This document shows, piece by piece, positions 9,272 to 20,657 of a DNA stretch of 64,000 bases. Each line of letters begins with the position of its first letter. The first letter of the stretch is position 1. Location of the stretch: contig CAVRNI010000043.1 of NCBI GenBank assembly GCA_963722415.1, positions 1 through 64,000 on the forward strand, given 5' to 3'. The notes beneath the pieces are model-generated. The model was given only the letters and a program-made list of their open reading frames with translations. It was not told the DNA's origin and did no database searches. Position numbers and translations under genes: made by a program. The stretch is from JALOLG01 sp963722415. Its GTDB lineage: Bacteria > Actinomycetota > Acidimicrobiia > Acidimicrobiales > Ilumatobacteraceae.

Positions 9272-11741
9272 TCACGCACGCATTCGTTGACCGCTCGGAT
9301 CCAGGACGGGTTCACTGAGCAGACGGGCCGGACGTCGGTGCCCGATGATCTCGATCTCCAGACCTTGTCCGATCTCCGTGGTTCCGTCGCCGCGTTCTCG
9401 GGAGTCGCCAGCGCGGCAGGGATGTAGCCGAGTGCGAGCGACACGCCGCTGTAGTGCGCGTACGCGCCGGACGTCACCCAGCCGACGACCTCGCCGTCGT
9501 GCCAGATCGGTTCGTCGCCGATCACGTCGGCGGGCTCGTCCGGATCGGGGTCGACCTCGAGGTAGACCATCCGCCGTTCCGGGCCCGACGCGCCATCTCG
9601 GCCTCCAGCGCGGCGCGCCCGACGAAGTCGTGGTCGAGCTTGAGGTAGCGATCCATGCCGGCCTCGAGCGGTGTGTAGATCGGCCGGTACTCCCGGTACC
9701 AGGTGCCGAACATCTTCTCCATCCGCATCGACATCAGCGCCCGGAACCCGAACAGCGCCATGCCGTACGGCTGCCCGGCACGCCAGAGGACGTCGAACAG
9801 CGCCCGCTGGTGCTCGGGCGCCACCCAGATCTCGTACCCGAGGTCGCCGCTGTAGGTCATGCGGCCGACCCAGGCGGGGATCATCCCGATGTCGATCTGC
9901 CGGAACGCCATGAATGGGAAGTCGGCGGTGGCGAGCGACTCGACCGTCACCGATTGCAGGACGTCGCGCGAATGCGGACCGGCCACCGAAAGACCGACGA
10001 GCGACAGGGCGAGCACCTCGAAGCGGATCGCGCTGTCGGCCGGAAGGTGGGCGAGGAACCAGCGCGAGTGGTGCACCTCGGCGGCCTGCGACCCGAACAG
10101 GAAGAACTCGTCGTCACCCACGCGGGCGACCGAGAACTCACCGACGATGCGGCCCTGCGGGTTGAGCATCGCGGTCAGCGCGATCCGCCCGACCTTGGGG
10201 AGGCGGTTGGTGAACAACCCCTGCAGCCAGTCCGCGCTGCCGGCACCCGACACCTTGTACTTGGCGAAGTTCGAACATTCCGTGAGGCCGACGCGCTCGC
10301 GCACGGCCCGGCATTCCTCGGCCACGATCGGGAACGCGTTGGAGCGGCGGAACGTGACGTCCTCGACGGGTTCCTCGCCATGGCGTTGGAACCACAACGG
10401 ATGCTCGAGCCCGAAGCCGGCGCCCCAGACGGCGTTGTGCTCGGTGAGCCGGTCATAGACGGGAGTGGTGTGGAGCGGTCGGGCGGCGGGGAGCTCCTCG
10501 TTCGGGAACGTGATCCGGAACCGCCGGCTGTAGTTCTCGCGCACCTTGGCGTTCGTGTAGGCGAGGTTGGCCCAGTCGCCGTACCGGGCCACGTCCATCC
10601 CCCAGATGTCCATGCCGGGGTCGCCTTCGGTCATCCACGTCGCCAGCGCCAGGCCGACGCCACCGCCCTGCGACAGCCCGGCCATCACCGCGCACGCCAC
10701 CCAGCAGTTGCGGATGCCGCGGATCGGCCCGACGAGCGGGTTGCCGTCGGGTGCGAACGTGAACGGGCCGTTGACGATCGTCTTGATGCCCGCCGTCGCC
10801 ATCGCCGGGTAGTGCTTGAACGCGATCTCGAGCGAGGGTGCGATGCGGTCGAGGTCGGGTTCGAGCAGCTCCATGTCGAAGCTCCACGGCGCCTCGCGCG
10901 GCGACCACGGCACGCACGCCTGCTCGTAGGTGCCCATCAACATCCCGCCCTGTTCCTGGCGGATGTAGATCTCGCCCTCGAAGTCGAGCGCCATCGGCAT
11001 CTCGTGGCCGGCGGCGGCGTTGTGCTCGGCTACCTCGTCCATCGGCTCGGTGACGAGGTACATGTGCTCCATCCCCAGCACCGGCAGCTCGAGGCCGATC
11101 ATCCGGCCGACCTCGCGCGCCCACAGACCACCGGCGTTGACGATGTGCTCGGCGTGGATCTCGCCCTTGTCGGTGATGACGTCCCACGTGCCGTCGGCGC
11201 GTTGTCGCAGGTCGTTCACCCACGTGTGGCGGTAGACCTCGGCGCCGGCCTGGCGGGCGCAGATCGCGTAGGCGTTGGTGACGCCGGTCGGGTCGACGTG
11301 GCCCTCGACCGGGTCGAACAGGGCGCCGACGAAGTACTGCTCCTCGAGCAACGGGAACAGCGCCTTGGCCTCCGACGGCGTGATGATCTCGAGGTCCATG
11401 CCGAGGTAGCGCCCGCGGGCCTTCGCCATCCGCAGCCAGTCGAGCCGCTCGCGGTCGTTGGCCAGCATCAGCCCGCCCGGCAGGTGGATCGAGCAGCTCT
11501 GCCCCGACTGGGCCTCGATGTCCTTGTACAGCTCGATCGTGTACTGCTGCAGCTTCGACACGTTCGGGTCGCCGTTGAGCGTGTGCATCCCGCCGGCGGA
11601 GTGCCATGTCGATCCCGCGGTGAGCTCCTTGCGCTCGATCGAGCACGACGTCGGTCCAGCCGGCTTTGGTGAGGTGGTACAGCACCGAGGCGCCGACGAC
11701 ACCGCCCCCGATCACCGCGACCTGCGTGCTCGCCTCTTCAT
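9272..11741 (-). CDS. Dimethylglycine dehydrogenase-like FAD/GcvT protein 1
   Basis: A protein of about 820 aa with an N-terminal FAD (DAO) domain, QVAVIGGGVVGASVLYHLTK, the flavin-site motif STWHSAGG, and a C-terminal aminomethyltransferase (GcvT) fold that in known relatives passes the released methyl to THF as methylene-THF (GFRALMSMRMEK, YLKLDHDFVGRAALE). Frame breaks are at about 11640 (an extra G; removal gives VVLIERKEL), 9575 and about 9370. Correcting the last gives a proper ending, RPARLLSEPVLDPSGQRMRA, with stop at 9272. The start is ATG 11741 if two bases are extra just after it. It lies 70 bp downstream of MttB2. Confidence 0.85.
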
Positions 11742-11810
11742 GCGGTGAAGCGGCTGCGCCGCACCGCCGGCACCGGGTCTGCACTTCTGAACGACGGGTT
11801 CGCTGGTCGG

Positions 11811-13365
11811 TCAGTAGTCGGTGGGGACGCCGCCCTCGGCGACGCGGCGGGCGACGAACGCCTCGAGCTCCTCGCGGACCGCCGGATCCATCGGTGGTGG
11901 CTCGTACTCGGCGAGGAACTGGGTGGCGAGGGTTGCCGCCCGCCCCGGGGCCTCCGGCTTGCCGGCCTCTTCCCACGTCTCGTAGTTGCGCCAGTCGGAG
12001 AGCATCGGGCGGTGGAACGCGTCCCGGAACCGTTCCTGGGTGTGGGCGACGCCGAAGAAGTGGCCGCCGGGACCGACCTCGGCGATGGCGTCGAACGCGA
12101 GCGTGTCGTCGTCGACGACGACGGGGTCGAGGGCGGCGGCGACCATCGCCAGCAGGTCGGCATCGAGCACGAACTTGACGAACGAGGCGTGGAGCCCACC
12201 CTCCATCCACCCCGCGCCGTGCATCAGGAAGTTGACGCCGCCCATGATCGCGCCCCACAGCGAGAAGACGCTCTCGTATGCCGCTTGGGCGTCGACCGCG
12301 TTGGCGGCGCACACGTTCGACGAGCGGTACGGCACGTTGTAGCGGCGGGCGAGTTGGCCGCCGAGCATCGCCGTTCGCACGTACTCGGGCGTGCCGAACG
12401 CGGGGGCGCCCGACAGCATGTCGACGTTCGACGTGAACCCGCCGTAGACGACGGGCGCGCCGGGTCGCACGATCTGCGTGAACGCCATGCCGGCGAGTGC
12501 CTCGGCGTTCTGTTGGGACACGGCGCCGGCGAGCGTGATCGGTGCCATCGCGCCCGACAGGGTGAACGGAGTCATCACGATCGACCTGGTTGCGCGACGC
12601 GAACTCGATGATGCCCTGCAGCATCGGCAGGTCGAGGCGCAGCGGGGACGACGAGTTGATCACGGTGAACACGGACGGCTCGCGTTGCAGCGTCGCCTCG
12701 TCGACCTGACGCGCGATGCGTGCCATCTCGATCACGTCGCGGTTGCGCTGGCGGCCGAGGCTGTAGCTGTGCAAGAGCTTGTCGGTGAGCGTGAGCACGT
12801 CGAACGCGGCCTCGAGATGGCGGACCGAGTGGTGCAGGTCGATCGGCTCGACGGGATAGCCGCCGACGAAGTGGACGACGTTGAACGACTGGCAGAGCCG
12901 CAACAGGTCGCGGAACGCGGCGCGGTCGCCCGGGCGGCGAACGCCGTCGAGGCCGACGATGTTCGGCGGGCTGCCGACCGATCCGAACGCCAGATAGTCG
13001 CCACCGATCGTGAGCGTGTGTTCCGGGTTCCACGAGTGCATCTGGAACGACGGCGGGCACGTCTTGATCAGGTCGGTCACCAGCTCTGGGTCGAAGCGGA
13101 CACGGTTGGCGCCCGGCTCGACCTCGGCGCCGGCGGCCGCGAGCAGGTCACGTGACTCGGGATCGAGGAAGTCCATGCCGATCTCGGCGAGGATGCGCAA
13201 CGAGGCGTGGTGGATCGCCTCCAACTCGTCGGCCGACACGACCTCGGTCGGTCGGTAGATCATGCGCGGCTGGGCGAACGGTCGTTGAACGGGCAGGCGC
13301 CAGCTCATGCCCTCGGTCCGGCTCCGGCCTTGCCGGCGGCCACGTGGGATGTCGGTCTCGGTCAA
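11811..13365 (-). CDS. MttB-family methyltransferase, non-pyrrolysine, MttB2
   Basis: The second and most divergent MttB paralogue (about 517 aa). Family blocks include EAIHHASLRILAEIGMDFLD, HSWNPEHTLTIGGDY, GAPAFGTPEYVRTAM, HGAGWMEGGL and AEYEPPPMDP. There is no in-frame TAG. The start is TTG 13365, preceded by a GAGGGA site; an ATG at 13308 is the alternative. One inserted G at about 12585 breaks the frame; deletion yields NQVVMTPFTLSGAM. It has IGGDYLAFGSVGSP where MttB1 and MttB3 have IGGD..VFAP.YGSP, pointing to a different substrate. It is followed by the DMGDH-like gene and TetR, forming a small demethylation operon. Confidence 0.87.
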
Positions 13366-13436
13366 CGTCCCTCACTCGTACGACGTCTCGATACGCCCGT
13401 AGCGCGTTCGTTCGCGCCGGGAATTACCGGTACGAA

Positions 13437-13443
13437 CGTTCCG
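13437..13443. promoter_or_regulatory. Candidate operator word CGTTCCG upstream of MttB2
   Basis: The promoter region of the MttB2 operon contains TACGAACGTTCCGAC, with CGTTCCG at 13437-13443. The same heptamer occurs in the fdh/fhs divergent region (26139) and upstream of the corrinoid gene (38708). A shared regulator is possible, but one heptamer is weak evidence on its own. Confidence 0.3.
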
Positions 13444-13487
13444 ACATTACTTGCCTCGATCGCAGTTGTCGAGTGCCCGTCGAGTGA

Positions 13488-14272
13488 TCAGATGTCGACC
13501 AGCAGCAGCGTGGTGGCGTACTCCGCGTTGTCGAGTGACACGAAGCCGTCGATGCAGAGCTCGGCGCGCGCAGCGGCCACGGTCGGGTCCGCGACACGGC
13601 CCACGTGAACGCGTCGCGCAACGAGTCGACGAGCGCGCCGGCGTCGCCGCCGGGACGATGACAGGAGGGCTCGGCACGAGTGGTCCGTTGCCGATCTCGT
13701 GCAGGCCGGAGACGAGATCGGGGTAGTGGCGCTCTGATGAGCGCCATGCTCAGCGCGTCGATGCACGCCACGTCGGCGCGGCCCTTCGCGCAGGTGACGC
13801 AGGCTCTCGATGTGGGCGCCCGACCAGATCACCTCGCCGGGCCACCGGTCGCCCGCGCCCGACGCGTCGACCGCGGCGGCAGGAAGCTGATCCAGCCCGA
13901 CAGGCTGTCGGCGCTGTTGGCGACGGCGACGGCACCGGCGGCGGCCAGTTCGGCGAGCGAGCGTCCGTCGCGACCGACGAGGACGCTGCGGTACCGATGC
14001 CCGCGTGCACCAGGGACGGTCAGCGTGAAGGCACCGACCACGTCGACGGTGTCGCGCAGGAGGGCGGCGACGGGCCATCCGCACGCCTGCCCGACGACGC
14101 AGTTCGGATCCGTCCACGTGGCGTGGACGTCGTCGGTCCAGCGCAGCGTCGCCGGCGTCCACGGCGCCGACCGGTGGACCGCCGCCCACAACGTCTCCCA
14201 CGCCGCCCGGATCGGCTCGAACGGGTACATCGCGAGGCACGCGTACGCGGGATCGACGGGTGACGGCGCCAC
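13488..14272 (-). CDS. PhnD-like phosphate/phosphonate-type substrate-binding protein
   Basis: The protein matches the COG3221 fold seen in phosphonate-type binding proteins: MYPFEPIRAAWETLW at the start, DVVGAFTLTVPGARGHRYRS in the middle and REGRADVACIDALSMALIR in the second lobe. The start is GTG 14272. No signal peptide or lipobox is visible and no transporter genes adjoin it, so it may act as a cytoplasmic or orphan binder. Frame breaks lie at about 13835, 13760 and 13610. It is encoded just upstream of the MttB2 operon on the same strand, separated from it by about 120 bp. The substrate is unknown. Confidence 0.65.
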
Positions 14273-14313
14273 GGACCCAGGGTAGTGATCGGCCGATCCC
14301 CGCGCCCCAGCTC

Positions 14314-14362
14314 GATCTCATGAAGTTTCGGCGCCCTCAGAACGCTGAAACTTCATGAGATC
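14314..14362. repeat. Dispersed palindrome, family A, copy 1
   Basis: A 20-bp inverted repeat (14314-14333 and 14343-14362, one mismatch, 9-nt loop) built on GATCTCATGAAGTTTCGGCG. A close relative lies at 57470-57514. It overlaps the 3' end of the HxlR gene, whose stop is in the arm, and may serve as its terminator. Confidence 0.75.
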
Positions 14363-15069
14363 GGATGTGGAGGCGGGTGTCGTTGCCGATCGTGGCGCGG
14401 ACGGCGGGGGCGAACGGGCTCCAGAGGAACCAGTCGCCGAACGCCTTGGTGAGCTTCGACGGACCGAAGAGGTGGATCTTGTCGTCGGCGATGGCGTCGG
14501 CCAGCGTCGTGATCCCCGAGAAGACGCGCATCATCGAGACCGGGTCGGTGACGACGACGAGATCGACCTCGAGGCCCGGGATCCTTCACGCACACCGACG
14601 GCTCGCCGTGGTCGAGAACCAGCCACAGCGTCGTCGGCATCGTCGCCGGTGTAGTCGAACTCGACGACGACACGCGCGGTCGGGCAGGTGGTGGTACGTC
14701 GACGCGGCGGTGGAGCCACCACGTGAGCGTGATCGGGTCGACCTCGGCCGGGAGCGGTTCGGCGAACAGCCACCGCACCGCCCATTCGCCGATCGCCATG
14801 ATGACCGGCTCGAGGTCGCGGCCGGCGTCGGTGAGGTGGTACTCGTTGCCCCGTCCTGACGGGAGCGGGACCCGGCGCAGCACGCCTCGCAGTTCGAGGT
14901 GGCGCAGCCGCTGGGCGAGCAGCGTGCGCGAGATGCCCGGCAGGCCGCGCTCGATGTCGTTGAAGCGGGTGCTGCCGAGCACCAGCTCGCGGAGGATCAG
15001 CGGGGTCCACCGGTCGGCGAGCACCTCGCTGCCCAGAGAGACCGGGCAGTACTGGCCGTAGTCACGCAT
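14337..15069 (-). CDS. HxlR-family regulator with C-terminal sterol-carrier-like domain
   Basis: The start is MRDYGQYCPVSLGSEVLADRW at 15069. The winged-helix HxlR domain follows, with LILRELVLGSTRFNDIERGLPGISRTLLAQRLRHLE and LTDAGRDLEPVI. A C-terminal domain of about 100 aa is recovered across frame breaks near 14660 and 14580, ending KIHLFGPSKLTKAFGDWF; this resembles the SCP2-like tail found in many actinobacterial HxlR proteins. Cys8 is where redox-sensing relatives carry their sensor cysteine. It is divergent from the acyl-CoA dehydrogenase gene with 62 bp between them, so it probably controls that gene. Confidence 0.82.
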
Positions 15070-15079
15070 GGGTCTCGAG

Positions 15080-15096
15080 AGTACAGAAAATGCACT
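15080..15096. promoter_or_regulatory. Candidate HxlR operator
   Basis: AGTACA-GAAAA-TGCACT is an imperfect inverted repeat with one mismatched pair, in the 62-bp gap between the divergent HxlR and acyl-CoA dehydrogenase genes. Its position fits an autoregulatory operator. This is inference from position and symmetry only. Confidence 0.35.
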
Positions 15097-15131
15097 ATTC
15101 GGACGAACCGTGCTTGCGTACCCTCGCCCGC

Positions 15132-16291
15132 ATGAGCACAACAGAGCAAGTACAAGCGCTCGACGCGGAGCGCGAATTCATCGCCGCCGCCGCCGAGCTC
15201 GGAAGCCGGATCGAGGCCACGCGGCGGGACACGATCGGGACGGAACGTTCGTCAACGAGGCATACGACGAGATGCGGGCCTCCGGCTACCTGACCCTCGC
15301 CGTCCCCACCGAGCTGGGTGGACAGGGCGCCACGATCCGCCAGGTGGCGATGGCCCAGCGTGAGCTGGCCCGTCATTGTGCGTCGACCGCACTCGCGTCG
15401 ACGATGCATCACCACGTCGTGCTGTTCACGGCGTGGCGGTACCGCCGCGGTCTGCCCGGTGCCGAGGCGACGCTTCGACGCGTCGTCGACGACGGGATCG
15501 TGCTGGTGTCGACGGGCGGGGCCGACACGACCCGAGCCGCGCGGCGAGGCCAAGAAGGTCGACGGCGGCTTCCTGGTCAGCGGCCGCAAGATCTTCGCCA
15601 GCCAGTCACCCACGGGTGCGGTGATGTCGACGATGTTCCCGTACGACGATCCCGACGAGGGGCGCATCGTTCTCAACATGGCGGTCCCGATGGCCGCCGA
15701 GGGCGTGAACGTGCTCGACAACTGGGACGCGATGGGCATGCGCGGCACGGGCAGTCACGACGTCGAACTGCACGACGTGTTCATCCCCGAGGACAAGGTG
15801 ATCGCCCGCCGTCCCTACGGCCGCCTCGATCCGCCCCTCCAGGTGATCTTCTCGATCGCCCTCCTGCCGATCGCGGCCGTCTACCTGGGCGTCGCCGAGG
15901 CCGCCTGTGACCATGCGGTCGCGGCCGTCGCCGGGACGCCCCGTGCCGACGATCCGACCATCCAGCGCCAGGTCGGCCTGATGCGACACCCGGTTGCGGG
16001 TGGCCGGATGGGCGCTGGACGGCGCGCTGGCGACGGTCGGCGACGACCCGGCGCCGTCGATGGACACGCGTCGTCGAGGTGATGGCGGCGAAGCGGGAGA
16101 TCGCACTCGCCGGCATCGAGGTCTGCGATCTCGCCCTCGAGGTGGGCGGTGGCGCGGCGTTCTACCGGACGTCGCCGATCGAGCAGTGCTACCGCGACGT
16201 GCGGGGCGTCAAGTTCCACCCGTTCGGGCCCGAGGAGACGCTCGTGCACGCCGGCAAGGTCGCCCTCGGCCTCCCCGCCGACGAGCGCTGA
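15132..16291 (+). CDS. Acyl-CoA dehydrogenase family protein
   Basis: A flavin-dependent acyl-CoA dehydrogenase/DszC-type protein starting at ATG 15132. Recognisable parts are SGYLTLAVPTELGGQGAT, the FAD/substrate segment GFLVSGRKIFASQSPTGAV, DNWDAMGMRGTGSHDVE, and the closing FHPFGPEETLVHAGKVALGL. Frame breaks at about 15240, 15535, 15993 and 16065 are indel-like. No catalytic Glu can be assigned with certainty because the relevant region crosses a break. The product may donate electrons to the ETF encoded next door on the other strand. The substrate is not evident. Confidence 0.78.
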
Positions 16292-16300
16292 GTCGGCCGA

Positions 16301-17278
16301 TCAACTGATCCCGCGGCGCCGCCGGATCTCGGCCGAGATGGCCGGGACGACCTCGTGGAGGTCGCCGATCACGGCGTAGCCGGCCTTGGTGACCATGTTC
16401 GCGTTGGGGTCGGTGTTGATGGCGAGGATGTTCTTCGACGCCATCGCACCGACCCAGTGCTGGATCGCACCCGAGATGCCGCACGCGAAGTAGATGTCGG
16501 GGGCGATCCGGGTGCCCGTCTGACCGACCTGGTCGGTGTGGTTGCGCCAGCCGTTGTTGGTGACGGCGCGTGAACAGCCGACGACACCGCCGAGCAGGTC
16601 GGCGAGCTCCTGCAGCGACGCGAAGCCGTCGGCGGACCCGACGCCCGCGGCCGCCGCCGACGACGACCGGAGCCGTCGACAGCGTGATCCCGGCGACCCG
16701 TTCGACGCGGTCGGCGACGACGCTGCGGGCCAACGACGGATCGAGGTCGGGTTCGAACGGGCGCGGTTCGGCGGCGCCGGGCGAATCGGCCGGCCGCGCG
16801 TCGACGGCGTGGTGGGCGACGGTGAACAGCACGGGACTCGCGTCGACCGTGGCCTCCTCGAGCAGCGAACCACCCCAGCGGACACGGGTCACTTCGAACG
16901 CGTCGCCGGTCGGCGAACTCGATGCAGTTGGCGACCATCGGCAGGTCGAGCCGGGCCGCCGCGTGGGCGAGGACCTCGTTGCCGCGGTCGGTGCCGGTGG
17001 CGACGACGGCGGCCGGATGGAGCGTGACCGCGGCTTGGGCCACGACCTCGCCCCACGCCTCGGGTCCGTAGTCGCCGAGCATCTCGTGGTGGGCCTGGTG
17101 GACGGCGGCGACGCCGTACGCCGCGAGCACCTCGACGAGCGAGTCGGCGGAGGCGCCGATCGTGAGCGCCTCGACGGTGTCGTCGCGTTTGTGCGGCGAG
17201 GCGGGTCGCGGCGGTCACGCCTTCGAACGCGGCCGGCGCGATCGCGCCGCGGTCGTGCTCGATGACGGCGAGGATCAC
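16301..17278 (-). CDS. etfA: Electron transfer flavoprotein alpha subunit
   Basis: The FAD-binding C-terminal domain is clear: QVGQTGTRIAPDIYFACGISGAIQHWVGAM and ILAINTDPNANMVTKAGYAVIGDLHEVVPAI. The N-terminal half (VILAVIEHDRGAIAPAAFEG, TDRGNEVLAHAAARLDLPMVANC) reads in other frames, with breaks near 17195, 16905 and 16625. The start is the GTG at 17278, overlapping the EtfB stop. ETF accepts electrons from acyl-CoA and dimethylglycine/sarcosine dehydrogenases and passes them to the quinone pool through ETF-quinone oxidoreductase. Coupling to a DMGDH-like gene suggests service to demethylation. Confidence 0.88.
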
Positions 17279-18044
17279 TTCAACACCCCGAGCGACTCGA
17301 GCAGGTCGACCACCGCCGGGACCGCATCGACACCCGATCCGAGCACGACGGTCTTCGACGCCTGCTCGGCGGGCGTGCGCAGCCGGACCATCTGCTGGCC
17401 GCCGGGCTCCGCCGCCGCGGCCACGTTCGCGACCTCGACCTTCTTCGACGCCAGCCGGCCCTTCATCGTCGGGTAGCGGGGGAGGTTGATCCCTTCCTTG
17501 ACGCCGACGACGGCGGGCAGCGGCAGCCGGTAGACCTCGCGGCCGGCGTCGGCCTCGCGCCAGATCTCGGCGCCGCCGTCGGCGACGGTGATGCCCTTGG
17601 CGCCGTTGACCATCGGCCGGCCGAGGGCGTGGGCGACACGGATGCCGACCTGGAAGCCGCCGGAGTCGGCCGACTCGTTGCCGAACAGGATCAGGTCGAA
17701 CGGCCCGTCCGTCGCCTCGAGATCGCCGACCGCCGACGTGATCGCCCGCGCCGTGCGCTGCGGATCCCAGTCGCTGCCGTCGGTGGCGAGCAGGACGGCG
17801 TTCGTCGCTCCCACGCTCGCGGCGTAGCGGAGTTGCTCCTCGGCTTCCGCGGGTCCGAGCGTCAACACGGTCACCTCGCCACCGCCGCGCTTCGACGAGT
17901 TGCACGGCGGCTTCGAGCGCGCACTCCTCGTGCGGGCTCGTCGTGAAGCCGAGGAACGCGGTGTCGACCGCCTGCCCGTCGGCGGTGATGTTGATGCGCG
18001 CCCCCGGCGCCGGCACCCGCTTCACGCAGACGAGGATCTCTCAC
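17275..18044 (-). CDS. etfB: Electron transfer flavoprotein beta subunit
   Basis: Recovered sequence: ILVCVKRVPAPGARINITADGQ at the start, then FTTSPHEECALEAAVQLVEA, MTVLTLGPAEAEEQLRYAAS, DLILFGNESADSGGFQVG and LPLPAVVGVKEGINLPRYPT, all typical of the AMP-binding beta subunit. The start is GTG 18044, overlapping the upstream stop as GTGA. Frame breaks occur just after the start and near 17880. The order DMGDH-like, etfB, etfA with 4-bp overlaps indicates one translationally coupled unit. Confidence 0.88.
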
Positions 18045-20573
18045 GTCTTCATCCTGCGTGTCGTCGGGGTCGAACAGCGGCTGGCTGCCGACCCGCGCGA
18101 CGACGCACCGGGAACAGCTCGTTCATGTACATCACCCGCAACTCGTTGCCCTCGACCGCGTGCTCGGGCGGGAGGTAGGCGAGCAGCAGGTACGAGTCGA
18201 GCGACGGCGCGGCGCCGGCCGTGGTCACCCGCGACACGCGGCCGTGGGCGTCGACGATGCGCTCGCCGTCGAGCGTGAGGATCGGCTCGTTGCCGCCGGT
18301 CGGGTAGCGCAGCGTGCCGTCGGCGCTGGTGTGGTCGAGCATCGCCAGCGTGCACAGCGTCGTGACCGGTTCGGCGTCCCGGGCGGCGAGGTAGGCGGCC
18401 TTGCCGATGAAGTCGGCCGACTTCACCTTCGGCCGCGCCAGCCCGGCCTCGACCGGGTTGTACTCGCTCTCGAGCTCGGCGCCCATCAGCCGGTAGCCCT
18501 TCTCGATCCGTCCCGTCACGGCGTACACGCCGATGCCGATCGGGCGGATGCCGAACTCCTCGCCGGCCTCCCAGATCGAGTCCCAGACGCGCAGGCCGTG
18601 CTCGGTGTTGGTGTAGATCTCCCAGCCGTTCTCGCCGACGTAGGAGATGCGGAACATCGTGCACGGCACGCCGTCGATGAGGACCTCACGCACCGCGCCG
18701 TAGGGGAATCCGGCCTGCGACACGTCGTACGGCTTCGACTGCCCGGTCACGATCTTCGCCATCGTCGCTTCGGCGTCGGGACCCCACACGCCGATCGTGC
18801 ACGTTCCGGACGTGCTGTCGGTGAACGTGACCGATCCGTCGGCCGGCATGTGGCGCGTGAACCAGTACTTGTCCCGGCCACCGTCGAACGCGCCGGTGAT
18901 CACGCGGAAGCGCTGGTCGCCGAGCCGCATGATCGTCAGGTCGCCACGGAAGCCGCCGTGCGGCGTGAGCAACGGCGTGTAGACGGAGCGGCCGACCGGC
19001 ACGTCGACGTTGTTCACGCACATGTACTGCAGGAAGTCGAGCGTGCCCGGCCCCTCGAAGTCGAACTCGTTGAACGCGGTCAGGTCGACCATGCCGACGT
19101 GGTCGCGCATGTAGAGGTGCTCGGCGTTGGTGATCGGCGACCACCAACGGGCGTCCCACTCGTGCGGACGCGGTTCGCAGCGGCCCGGGGTAGCGGTGGC
19201 CCAGATCGATGTTCGACTCGTACCACTGCGGTCGCTCCCAGCCGCGGGCGTCGAAGAACACCGCGCCGAGCGCCTGCTCCCGCGCGTAGAACGGGCTGCG
19301 GCGCATGTCGCGCTGGCTCGCCCACTGCTCGCGCGGGTGCACGATGCCGTAGGTCTTGTTGAAGTGCTCGGCGCAGCGGGCGTAGATGTGGTGCTCGGTG
19401 CGCTCGTACGGGTAGAAGCGCGAGATGTCCGACGAGTGCGGGTCGCACAGCTTCGGGTAGCCGTACGTCATCCACTCCGCCACCAGCTGGGCGATGCCGG
19501 GACCTTCCTTGACCCACACCGCGGCGGCCGACCACAGGTTGCGCACCTCGATCGTCTCGCCGAGCACGGGCATCGCATCGGGCGTGAGCGACAGCAGGCC
19601 GTTGATGGCGTACTTGATCTCGGCGTCGCCGAGCATCTCCATCAGGTCGATGGCCTCTTCCATCTGCTGGTCGAAGTCGTCGGCGGTGAACGGCAGCTCG
19701 GTCGCCGTCAGTGCGGACTCCTCGTTCGACGGGATGTCGTCGGGGTGGTGGAAGATCGGGCGGTGGGCGTACGAGCCGACCTCCATCGAGCCGGCCGCTC
19801 TGACGCTCGTAGCAGAACGTGTCCATGTCGCGGATGATCGGGTAGGCGACCTCCATGTTGGTCTGCGCCAGCATGTCGATCGGTCCGACGTCGGCCATCT
19901 GGTGCACCGCCGGCGTGAGCGGGATCGTCGCCCCCGCCATCGCCGCGATGCGCGGGCTCCACACGCCGCACGCGATCGCGACGTGCTCGGCCTCGATGCG
20001 GCCCTTGTCGGTGACGACGGCGCTGACCGTGCCGTCGGTGACCTCGATGTCGAGCACCTCGGTGTTGGCGAACACCTGCAGCGCGCCCTTGGCGACCGCT
20101 TCGTCGCGCATCAGCGTGCCGGTCTGCAACGAGTCGACCACCGACACGCTCGGCGTGTAGTAGCCGCCGAGGAGGATGTCGGCGTTGATGAACGGCACCA
20201 GCTCCTTGATCTCGGCCGGCGTCAGCAGGCGGGCGTCGATGCCCCACGCCTTGGCCGACGTCATCCGGCGCTTGAACTCCTCGAGCCGCGCCTCGTCGCG
20301 CGCGACCTCGATGCCGCCGCACGTGGAGTTGAGGCCGAGCTCCTCGTACTGGCGCTGGCTCTCGAGCGTGAGCAGCGCCATCTCCTTGTTGTGGTCGGTC
20401 GGGAAGATGAAGTTCGAGGCGTGGCCCGTCGAACCGCCGGGGTTGGGGAGCGGCCCCTTGTCGAGCAGCACGATCTCGGTCCAGCCCAGGCGGGCGAGGT
20501 GGCCGGCCAGGCAGTTGCCGACGATGCCGGCGCCGATGATCACGCACTTGGCGCGTGCGGGGACTTCAGTCAC
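18041..20573 (-). CDS. Dimethylglycine dehydrogenase-like FAD/GcvT protein 2
   Basis: About 840 aa. The FAD domain starts TEVPARAKCVIIGAGIVGN and has the flavin-site region GGSTGHASNFIFPTDHN. The GcvT-like half contains YMRDHVGMVDLTAFNEFDFEGPG, YVGENGWEIYTNTEHGL and GYRLMGAELESEYNPVEAG. The start is GTG 20573 with a GGAGAG site 6 nt upstream. Frame breaks lie near 19800, 19185 and 18110; a last inserted A at about 18054 hides the true ending DDTRMKT with stop at 18041. It is directly coupled to etfB-etfA, as expected for a dehydrogenase that hands electrons to ETF rather than an oxidase. Confidence 0.87.
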
Positions 20574-20625
20574 GGGTTCTCTCCAGGATTATCTCTGCGG
20601 GGATGTCGTCAGCGGGTGGTCAACG

Positions 20626-20648
20626 GTGATATATCTTTACCGTATCAC
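20626..20648. promoter_or_regulatory. Candidate GntR operator
   Basis: An inverted repeat GTGATA-N11-TATCAC in the 84-bp gap between the divergent DMGDH-like 2 gene and the GntR gene. It sits 10 bp before the GntR start. The location fits control of both genes by the encoded regulator. This is inferred from symmetry and place only. Confidence 0.4.
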
Positions 20649-20657
20649 AGGTCCGAC

